Part shown: positions 1 to 5,583 of the stretch, piece after piece
Layout of the letters: every line of letters begins with the position of its first letter
Position numbering within the stretch: position 1 is the stretch's first letter
NCBI GenBank assembly: GCA_017620435.1
Contig: JAFZQL010000205.1
Span: forward strand, 1 to 5,753
Source of the DNA: Erysipelotrichaceae bacterium
Lineage (GTDB): Bacteria > Bacillota_I > Bacilli_A > Erysipelotrichales > Erysipelotrichaceae
Length of the DNA stretch: 5,753 nt
Direction: 5' to 3'
Made by a program: the position numbers and the translations under genes
Notes under the pieces: model-generated
Databases searched by the model: none
The model's input: only the letters and a program-made list of their open reading frames with translations
Told to the model about the DNA's origin: nothing

Positions 1-2481
1 CTTCCTTGCGACGGCAATCGCATCCGTGATCTTCGGCGGTCTCAGTTCATCCTTGAACGGCTTGATGTTGTCGCACATGTCGGCGATCCTGTTGGTGTTG
101 TAGATAACCATGTCGCGGATCAGTTTCTCATCCTTCAGCCACGCAAAAGCTTCCAGCATCTCTTTCGTATTGAAGAAGTGCTGATCGGAAGTGATCTGCT
201 TCTCTCTCTTTTCTTTATCGAAGATATAGAGCGGATGATGCGCTCCGCCGATCGCCTGTGCCGAAATATAGACGTCTCTCAGGATCTTCTCATCCTTCTT
301 GACATAGTGGACATCCCCTGTCGCGACCAGGATCTTGTTCTGCCGCAGAGCTTCATCAATGATGTCTTTCAGATAATCCATGAGTCTTTCTTTTGTGAAA
401 AGCTCACGGTCTTCATACAGGAATCTGTAGTTCTCCAGAGGCTGTATTTCAATATAGTCGTAGAATGCGATGGTTTTGGCCAGTTCTTCTTTCGATCTGG
501 TGGAGGCGATTTCAAACACCTCGCCGTTGAAACATGCCGATCCAATCAGCAGGTTCTTGCGGTTGGCGTTGATAGTCTCCTTGAAGATGCGCGGTTCGGC
601 AATGAATTCAGAATTCGCATCCTTCGTATTTGCCTTGCCGAATACAGCCAGAGTCTCCGTGTTGGAAATGGACACCAGCTTAAACAGATCCTTCAGACCT
701 TCCTTGTTCTTGCAGAGTACGGTCGTATGGAAAGCCCTGTTCTTGACAAAGGCTTCATCATCCTGATAATTCTGCAGATCTTTCAGCGTTAATACGCCGT
801 TCTTGTTGAGATCCTTCAGCATGAAACTGAATACCTGGCCCAGAACATCCGCATCGTAGTTCGCTCTATGGGCGACTTCCTCATCATAAGGGATATTGTA
901 GGCACGGCACATGTTGCCCAGACGGTAGGCTCTTCTGTTCTTCAGCAGGGAACGGGAAAGATCCAGAGTATCGATGACCGTATTGGTCAAAGGCGCTTCT
1001 CCAATCCTCTCCAGTTCGGAATTCAGAAAACCGAAGTCAAATGCCGCATTATGGGCGACCAGAACTCTTCCTTTGATAAAGTCCAGGATCTCTTCCTTGA
1101 CTTCAGAGAACGTTCCGGCATTACGCAGATCGCTTTCCGATATATGAGTCAGATTCTTGATGTTCAGTGAAAGAGAAATCGGAGGCTTGATGAAGATATC
1201 CTTCTGTTCAATAACAGTCCCTCTTCTCATCAGAACCGCGCCGAATTCAATGATGTAGTCGTATCTGGTAGAAAGACCGGTCGTTTCCAGGTCGAATACC
1301 ACATATTCTTCTTCACTCTGCAGATGATCTGTGGCGTTGTAGACAATATTCAGTTCCGGAGAAACCATATTCATCTCGCAGCCGTAAAGAATCTTGAAAT
1401 CAGGCTTTTCATCCTTTGCCTTCTTCATGATGTTCTTGTAGGCGACCTGCGCTTCATGGTATCCCTGCAGACAGAGATGATCCGTGATCGCTACAGCCCG
1501 ATGTCCCATGGCATAGGCGGCATTCACGACTTCCGTAGGAGAAGATACGCCGTCCATTTCCGACAGCTTGGTATGCATGTGCAGCTCGACACGCTTTTCT
1601 TTTTCATCATCCACTAACGGCGAAATATCATCGATGAATTCAATCTGATCCGGTTCAAACAGGTAGTCGTTGGCATAGCTGTCGAAACGGTAATTTCCGT
1701 AGAATACAGCGCACTGTCCTTCTTTGTTGGCTTTCAGGATTTCTTTGGTGAACCGTTTGCCTTCTACCAGTTTCACGACAACGGCATTGTCTTCATCCTT
1801 CACATAGATCGTCTGGATCAGCGTACCTGTACGCGTCTCTCTTTCATCGATCTTGAACATCTCTCCCTGAAACTTGACGTTGTACAGGGTATCGACCATG
1901 TCGTCGATCTTAACCTGCGTATATTCCTTGTTTCTAGGACGGTAATAAGTCTTTTCTTTCGCTTTAATTTCTTCTTCTTTATGTACGACAGGCAGAGCTT
2001 CTTTTTCTTCTATCACGTTGTGCTCTTCTTTTTTCTTCAGTTTCATCGCGATGTTCTTGCGATATCCCAGATCATAGAAGAAAAGCTTCAGATCATCGAT
2101 GCTGCTGTAGTCCTTCTCGAAGGCTTCCTGCTCGGTATAGGACAGAACGAAACCGTCTTCGCTGATGATAGGAACGCAGGAAACAAAAAGACTGTTTTCC
2201 CTTCTGTATTCTTCCAGATACAGGTTGATCTCCCGGATCGGCAGATCCTGGTCCTTGGCCTTGAGATAAAGCTTTAGATTTCCTACTCCGTTCTCCTCAA
2301 AAAACGTCAGCACGTCCTTGTACAGACTGTATGGAAGCATGCAGTCGTTTTCCGCTCTGATGATCGTAAAGTTCTTGTTTTTCTGATACAGAACACCGGA
2401 AACCCGAAAATTTTCAAAATATGCGGCCTTATCCGCGTTGTATCCGAACCTCTCAATGATCCTTTTTACATCAAAACTCAT
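1..2481 (-). CDS. polC: PolC-type DNA polymerase III alpha subunit, N-terminal 827 residues (C-terminus outside window)
   Basis: This is the replicative polymerase of low-GC Gram-positives, which copies DNA at the fork and proofreads with its own 3'-5' exonuclease. The ATG at 2481-2479 opens a frame that stays open to base 1. Visible domains in order are an N-terminal domain (about 1-145), a Lys/Glu-rich linker (about 146-178), an OB-fold (about 195-285), the first PHP part with its His motif VELHMHT (H301, H303), and an inserted DEDDh exonuclease. The exonuclease has D397 and E399 in FDLETTG, D482 in AHNAAFD, and H538 and D543 in HRANYD. The second PHP part includes VATGDVHY (H725) and a stretch ending near RIADMCDNI. 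The family is usually about 1,430-1,450 residues, so the palm, fingers and active-site aspartates lie outside. The start overlaps the rnc stop by 4 nt (ATGA) and has no Shine-Dalgarno sequence, so translation is probably coupled to rnc. Identification is firm; domain edges are approximate. Confidence 0.97.
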   Translation of the reverse strand, partial: MSFDVKRIIERFGYNADKAAYFENFRVSGVLYQKNKNFTIIRAENDCMLPYSLYKDVLTFFEENGVGNLKLYLKAKDQDLPIREINLYLEEYRRENSLFVSCVPIISEDGFVLSYTEQEAFEKDYSSIDDLKLFFYDLGYRKNIAMKLKKKEEHNVIEEKEALPVVHKEEEIKAKEKTYYRPRNKEYTQVKIDDMVDTLYNVKFQGEMFKIDERETRTGTLIQTIYVKDEDNAVVVKLVEGKRFTKEILKANKEGQCAVFYGNYRFDSYANDYLFEPDQIEFIDDISPLVDDEKEKRVELHMHTKLSEMDGVSSPTEVVNAAYAMGHRAVAITDHLCLQGYHEAQVAYKNIMKKAKDEKPDFKILYGCEMNMVSPELNIVYNATDHLQSEEEYVVFDLETTGLSTRYDYIIEFGAVLMRRGTVIEQKDIFIKPPISLSLNIKNLTHISESDLRNAGTFSEVKEEILDFIKGRVLVAHNAAFDFGFLNSELERIGEAPLTNTVIDTLDLSRSLLKNRRAYRLGNMCRAYNIPYDEEVAHRANYDADVLGQVFSFMLKDLNKNGVLTLKDLQNYQDDEAFVKNRAFHTTVLCKNKEGLKDLFKLVSISNTETLAVFGKANTKDANSEFIAEPRIFKETINANRKNLLIGSACFNGEVFEIASTRSKEELAKTIAFYDYIEIQPLENYRFLYEDRELFTKERLMDYLKDIIDEALRQNKILVATGDVHYVKKDEKILRDVYISAQAIGGAHHPLYIFDKEKREKQITSDQHFFNTKEMLEAFAWLKDEKLIRDMVIYNTNRIADMCDNIKPFKDELRPPKITDAIAVARK

Positions 2482-3158
2482 AACTGTACCAGTTTTCTTA
2501 ACGCGTCTTTTGCGGCGTTCTTCTGCGCCTGCTTCTTGCTGGAACCCTTGCCGTATCCGTAAGTCAGACCGTCGATCTTGACCGCCACTTCGAATTCCGG
2601 AGAATTGTTCGGTCCTTCGACCGATATAGTCTCGTAGACGATCGACTTCCTGGAATCGGCCTGTACGTACTCCTGCAGCCTTGTCTTATAGTCGTAGGTA
2701 GTCTCGTCGGTCTCCCGGATGTGTTCTCCCATCAGATCGTCCAGAAGACGGTAGGCAGCAGCCTGCCCCTGGTCCAGATAGACGGCACCGATGAAAGCTT
2801 CAAACATATCCGCCATGATCGAATCCCTGTTCCTTCCTCCGGTCTTCTCTTCTCCGGCTCCAAGCAGAAGAAAATCGTTCAGTTCATTCTCCCTTACGAT
2901 CTGCGCCAGAGCCTTCTCCGATACCAGATTGGACCTTCTGGTCGACATCAGACCTTCCGGCAAGGCGGGTTCTATTTCATAAAGACGCTGCGCACTGTAG
3001 ACCTGCAGAACGGCATCGCCCATGAATTCCAGTCTCTCGTTGTTGCCGCTGGCCGTTTTATGTTCATTCACATAGGAAGAATGGACAAAAGCCTGCGAGA
3101 TCAGTTCCTTGTCTTTGTATGATATTCCATGTGAATCAAGAAAATCAAAAACGCTCAT
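2478..3158 (-). CDS. rnc: Ribonuclease III
   Basis: This cytoplasmic, Mg-dependent endonuclease cuts double-stranded RNA, including the stems that flank rRNAs in the primary transcript and sense-antisense duplexes. The 226-residue protein has the normal family length. Its catalytic domain (about 1-150) carries the signature NERLEFMGDAVL, with E44 and D48 matching the metal ligands of characterised RNase III enzymes, and D117 and E120 in ADMFEAF completing the site. A double-stranded RNA-binding domain follows (about 155-225), starting near DYKTRLQEYVQ and ending in the basic helix SSKKQAQKNAAKDAL. The gene begins 14 nt after recG and ends in a TGA shared with the polC ATG. The only ribosome-binding-like bases (AAGG, 3174-3171) lie 12 nt from the ATG, which is far. 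A perfect TATAAT sits just upstream. In Bacillus subtilis rncS follows acpP instead, so this neighbourhood is rearranged. Identification is firm. Confidence 0.97.
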   Translation of the reverse strand: MSVFDFLDSHGISYKDKELISQAFVHSSYVNEHKTASGNNERLEFMGDAVLQVYSAQRLYEIEPALPEGLMSTRRSNLVSEKALAQIVRENELNDFLLLGAGEEKTGGRNRDSIMADMFEAFIGAVYLDQGQAAAYRLLDDLMGEHIRETDETTYDYKTRLQEYVQADSRKSIVYETISVEGPNNSPEFEVAVKIDGLTYGYGKGSSKKQAQKNAAKDALRKLVQL

Positions 3159-3164
3159 ATCGTT

Positions 3165-3170
3165 ATTATA
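3165..3170 (-). promoter_or_regulatory. Possible -10 box for an internal rnc promoter
   Basis: On the minus strand the 14-nt recG-rnc gap contains a perfect TATAAT, followed by exactly 6 nt (AACGAT) and then the rnc ATG. With normal spacing, transcription would begin at the A of the start codon and give a leaderless rnc message. I see no good -35 at 16-18 nt (GCCGCA at 17 nt) and no extended TGn. It may therefore be weak, or a chance AT-rich match in a short spacer. Confidence 0.35.
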
Positions 3171-3172
3171 CC

Positions 3173-5155
3173 TTAGCTGATATAGTTTGCGGCAGCGATT
3201 TCCTCGATTTTTTCATAGTATTTTCTCAAGTCTTCCCGATCCAGGTTCTGACAGATGAAATGGGCATCTTCCCTGGCCGCACTGATGAATTTCGTATCCT
3301 CGATCAGGTTGCCGAGAATGAATGCCGGAAGACCGCTTTGTCTGGTTCCAAGGATATCTCCCGGGCCTCTCAGGCGCAGATCTTCATAGGAGATCTCGAA
3401 GCCATCGTTGGTCTGACAAAGCACATTCAGTCTGTTTGAAACGCTTTCGTCCTTGCTGTCCGTCAGAAGGTAACAGATCCCTTCTGTGTCGGAACGCTGT
3501 ATCCTTCCTCTGAGCTGGTGCAGCTGGGAAAGACCGAAACGGTCGGCGTCGTAGATGATCATGACTGTGGCATTCGGTACGTTGACGCCTACTTCTACGA
3601 CAGTCGTCGATATCAGGACCTGTATCTCATTTCTTGAGAAACGTTCCATGATCCTGTCTTTCTCTTCGCTGCTCAGTCTACTATGCATCAAAGCCGTCTC
3701 ATATGGGCTTAAAACGCTTTTTAAAGCCTCGTACAGCCCGTTAACATCCTTTGCCTGATAATTGTCGTTTCTATCGATTGCCGCCGCTATGACGTATATC
3801 TGTCTTCCCTGCGAAAGATACATTTTTATCTCGTCCATGATACCGGCAATGCTGTTCCTGTTGATCAGCTTTGTCCGGCATCCTTTTCGGCCTGCAGGCA
3901 TCGTAGCGATCGTGGATATATCCATGTCTCCGTAGATGGAAGAAGCGAGCGTTCTTGGGATCGGCGTTGCGGACATCAGAATAAAGTCGCAGTTTTCTCC
4001 CTTGTCTTTCAGGGCCTGTCTCTGTTTTACACCAAAACGGTGCTGTTCATCCGCGATGACCAGTCCGAGCCTATGATAATTAACATCCTTTGAAAACAAA
4101 GCATGCGTTCCAACGACGATATCAATGCTCCCTTCAGCCAGATAGTTCTTGACTGTCTTTTCGTCGTTCATCGCTCCATAAAGAAGACCGATCTTTACGC
4201 CAAATGGTTCCAGATACTTCTTCAGGGACTCATAGTGCTGTTTTGCCAGGATCTCGGTCGGAGCCATTAGAGCTCCCTGATATCCTGCCAGATAGTTGGC
4301 GTACAGACCGATCATCGCTACGGCGGTCTTTCCCGAGCCTACTTCGCCCTGCACCAGACGGTACATCGTATTGCCTGATCCAAGATCCCGCAGGATGTCG
4401 TCTTTGGCCTGTTTCTGATCTGCAGTAAGTTCATACGGAAGCGATCTGACAAACGCTTCGACTTTATTCCTATCGAACTCTTTCTTGTTTTTATTGTTTT
4501 TTGTAGTATCGTTCTTCAGAATATCCAGCGCAACATAGAATCTCAGGAATTCTTCATATTTCAGCCTGCTGATGGATTTTGTGAGAAGTTCCCTGCTTTT
4601 CGGATCATGGATGTTTCTGATCGCCGTATCATGGTCGATCAGACCATGCTTATCTACAAGTTCTTTAGGCGTCAGATCGGGTTCTTCTGTTCCTTTATCC
4701 AACACAAACTGGATCAGTTTCCGGATATCGTTCTGGACTATCCCTTCTTTTAAGGAATAGTAAGGAATGATACTGCCAAGGATATTCTTGGTGTAGTAAT
4801 TGCTGGCAGTGATCCTGTTGCCTCCGTCGTATCTGCCGATGATCGTGATCTCTTCGTTCATGTCGATATTGCGGATCCACGGACGGTTGAAGATGGTTAC
4901 AGTGAAGATCTCTTCCTCGTACATGACTTTAAAACGGGTCGTAGCCAGTTTTCCTTTTCGAAAGGTGCTTGGAAAGCTGGCCAGTTCTCCCACGAAGCAT
5001 ACCTGATTTCCCGCCTTGAAGTCTTTCAGCTCTGTTTTTTCATAGTTTTCATAACGGAACGGATAGTAGCTTAAAACATCTTCCACCGTATGAAGATCCA
5101 GTTTTTCGGCGATTTCTTTTCTTTTTGGCGTTAGCTTGAGTTCGCTTAGATCCAT
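3173..5155 (-). CDS. recG: ATP-dependent DNA helicase RecG
   Basis: RecG is a superfamily 2 double-stranded DNA translocase that regresses stalled replication forks and migrates Holliday junctions and D-/R-loops. The protein has 660 residues, slightly short of the usual 670-700. The N-terminus holds the RecG-like YPFRYENY (31-38) and a wedge OB-fold (about 50-135). The motor has Walker A GEVGSGKT (270-277, K276), motif II DEQH (369-372), motif III SATPIPRT (395-402), motif V TTVVEVGVNVP, motif VI QLRGRIQR (547-554) and the RecG-specific TRG motif GTRQSG (T604, R605). Motif VI usually reads QLRGRVGR, so I552-Q553 is a mild departure that keeps Q547, R551 and R554. The chosen ATG gives the normal RecG N-terminus. 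There is no Shine-Dalgarno sequence, and a promoter candidate lies so close that the message may be leaderless. It is the first gene of the leftward recG-rnc-polC group, divergent from a tRNA. Confidence 0.97.
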   Translation of the reverse strand: MDLSELKLTPKRKEIAEKLDLHTVEDVLSYYPFRYENYEKTELKDFKAGNQVCFVGELASFPSTFRKGKLATTRFKVMYEEEIFTVTIFNRPWIRNIDMNEEITIIGRYDGGNRITASNYYTKNILGSIIPYYSLKEGIVQNDIRKLIQFVLDKGTEEPDLTPKELVDKHGLIDHDTAIRNIHDPKSRELLTKSISRLKYEEFLRFYVALDILKNDTTKNNKNKKEFDRNKVEAFVRSLPYELTADQKQAKDDILRDLGSGNTMYRLVQGEVGSGKTAVAMIGLYANYLAGYQGALMAPTEILAKQHYESLKKYLEPFGVKIGLLYGAMNDEKTVKNYLAEGSIDIVVGTHALFSKDVNYHRLGLVIADEQHRFGVKQRQALKDKGENCDFILMSATPIPRTLASSIYGDMDISTIATMPAGRKGCRTKLINRNSIAGIMDEIKMYLSQGRQIYVIAAAIDRNDNYQAKDVNGLYEALKSVLSPYETALMHSRLSSEEKDRIMERFSRNEIQVLISTTVVEVGVNVPNATVMIIYDADRFGLSQLHQLRGRIQRSDTEGICYLLTDSKDESVSNRLNVLCQTNDGFEISYEDLRLRGPGDILGTRQSGLPAFILGNLIEDTKFISAAREDAHFICQNLDREDLRKYYEKIEEIAAANYIS

Positions 5156-5164
5156 ATCAACATT

Positions 5165-5193
5165 ATTTTATCAAATAGGTTGTTTTATGTTAA
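5165..5193 (-). promoter_or_regulatory. Candidate sigma-A promoter for recG (leftward)
   Basis: Reading the minus strand, a -35-like TTAACA (5193-5188) and a -10-like TAAAAT (5170-5165) are separated by 17 nt, each matching the consensus at five of six positions. Only 9 nt lie between the -10 box and the recG ATG at 5155. The predicted transcription start, near 5158, leaves a leader of about 3 nt with no room for a ribosome binding site. The gene upstream is a divergent tRNA, so recG cannot be reached by read-through from another coding operon on its own strand within this window. Confidence 0.6.
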
Positions 5194-5196
5194 AAT
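5168..5196 (+). promoter_or_regulatory. Candidate sigma-A promoter for tRNA-Leu (rightward)
   Basis: On the plus strand a -35-like TTATCA (5168-5173) lies 17 nt before a -10-like TAAAAT (5191-5196), with an extended TGn element (TG at 5188-5189). Transcription would start near 5203, leaving about 4 nt before the mature tRNA 5' end at 5207, to be removed by RNase P. The boxes overlie those of the leftward recG promoter almost exactly. Confidence 0.6.
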
Positions 5197-5206
5197 AAAT
5201 GAGCAT

Positions 5207-5291
5207 CCCCGAATGGCGGAATTGGCAGACGCGCACGACTCAAAATCGTGAGGAGAAATCCGTGTCGGTTCGACCCCGACTTCGGGGACCA
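5207..5291 (+). tRNA. tRNA-Leu (anticodon CAA)
   Basis: This is a complete type II tRNA. The acceptor arms CCCCGAA (5207-5213) and TTCGGGG (5281-5287) pair at all 7 positions, followed by discriminator A (5288) and an encoded CCA (5289-5291). The D stem is GCG/CGC with the loop GAATTGGCAGA. The anticodon stem CACGA/TCGTG encloses the loop CTCAAAA, placing CAA at 5241-5243 after U33, so it reads UUG leucine codons. The long variable arm (5251-5263) can fold as GGA/TCC, as expected of tRNA-Leu. The T arm is GTCGG/CCGAC with the loop TTCGACC. It stands alone, with its own promoter candidate and terminator. Phage-like sequence begins shortly after it, so its 3' end may have served as an integration site. 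Confidence 0.98.
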
Positions 5292-5297
5292 GGTGTT

Positions 5298-5326
5298 AAA
5301 AAAGCCTTATTTTAAAGGCTTTTTTT
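5298..5326 (+). terminator. Rho-independent terminator after tRNA-Leu, probably bidirectional
   Basis: The arms AAAAAAGCCTT (5298-5308) and AAGGCTTTTTT (5315-5325) pair over 11 bp around a 6-nt loop, and the right arm runs into a T tract (5320-5326). It begins 6 nt after the tRNA CCA and would end the tRNA transcript. Because the left arm starts with six A residues, the minus strand also reads as a hairpin plus T tract, so it could stop leftward transcripts from the phage-like region before they enter the tRNA. Confidence 0.88.
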
Positions 5327-5333
5327 ATACTTT

Positions 5334-5426
5334 TTATATTTCTAATCTATCTTTTAAAAAACTCCTCAAAAATCGATTTGTTACCAATTTGTTACCAACT
5401 GATTCAAACACACATGTAATAGTGCC
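5334..5426 (-). pseudogene. Possible integrase C-terminal remnant
   Basis: The minus strand has an open stretch of 30 codons between an in-frame TAA (5429-5427) and a terminal TAA (5336-5334), with no credible start codon. It contains VFESVGNKLVTN, which resembles the C-terminal tail seen on many Firmicutes phage and integrative-element tyrosine integrases (GNKLVT-type endings). The 3' end faces the tRNA, as expected when the attachment site lies just downstream of int. None of the catalytic Arg, His or Tyr residues are present. The match is short and from memory, so it could be coincidental. The tandem repeat at 5376-5397 accounts for most of the motif. Confidence 0.4.
5376..5397. repeat. 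Tandem 11-bp direct repeat (two perfect copies)
   Basis: The unit ATTTGTTACCA occurs twice back to back (5376-5386 and 5387-5397), about 85 bp past the tRNA 3' end. On the minus strand it encodes the GNKLVTN portion of the possible integrase tail. Short direct repeats near an attachment core can be arm-type binding sites for an integrase; that role here is inference. Confidence 0.85.
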
Positions 5427-5442
5427 TTAAAATGGCTTGTTT

Positions 5443-5583
5443 TCAATATTGCGATACCAGAAAACACAGCTTTATTATGTCCAGTAAAACATTTATAGGG
5501 TTTAATAAGCACTTTGTATAATCATAATTTCCATAGTTAGCCTTTAAAGAAGAGATACAATCAATTACTGTGTTTTCTGTCAT
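5443..5583 (-). CDS. Small phage-like ORF, 46 aa, unknown function, possibly truncated
   Basis: I do not recognise this protein with confidence. The ATG at 5583-5581 has a strong ribosome binding site AAGGAG (5597-5592) at 8-nt spacing, and overlaps the TGA of the upstream phage-type gene by 4 nt. That arrangement favours a real gene start over longer in-frame starts, which would run through the upstream gene in another frame. The first half (MTENTVIDCISSLKANYGNY) resembles the start of small phage proteins of the helicase-loader type (G39P-like), which often follow the replisome organiser. The second half turns hydrophobic (NVLLDIIKLCFLV) and ends abruptly. G39P-like proteins are usually well over 100 residues, so this may be a 5' gene fragment joined to unrelated sequence by a deletion. 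It could also be a genuine small protein with one membrane-type helix. Confidence 0.5.
   Translation of the reverse strand: MTENTVIDCISSLKANYGNYDYTKCLLNPINVLLDIIKLCFLVSQY

Noticed and set aside
178..792. Plus-strand 204-codon open frame beneath polC
   Set aside because: It lies entirely antisense to the well-supported polC frame, has no recognisable domain or ribosome binding site, and reads as a shadow of the coding strand.
1947..2046. Plus-strand TTC-rich stretch that looks low-complexity
   Set aside because: It is explained by the Lys/Glu-rich linker of PolC (residues 146-178) read on the other strand.
2482..2494. Small inverted repeat AACTG/CAGTT directly before the polC ATG
   Set aside because: Five base pairs with a 3-nt loop inside the end of rnc is too weak to call a regulatory hairpin.
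2721..3122. Plus-strand 133-codon open frame beneath rnc
   Set aside because: Antisense to RNase III, whose catalytic and RNA-binding motifs are intact. No independent support.
4695..4880. Minus-strand frame inside recG in another phase
   Set aside because: Its Arg, His, Asp and Gln-rich composition is typical of an out-of-frame reading, and it lies inside the OB-fold to linker part of recG.
5248..5430. Plus-strand open frame across tRNA-Leu 3' half, terminator and repeat
   Set aside because: It overlaps a structural RNA and a terminator and has no ribosome binding site.
5424..5436. GCCTTAAAATGGC, resembling the core of the terminator at 5304-5319
   Set aside because: Only 3 bp pair cleanly and no uninterrupted T tract follows, so it is neither a terminator nor a convincing duplicate of the first hairpin.
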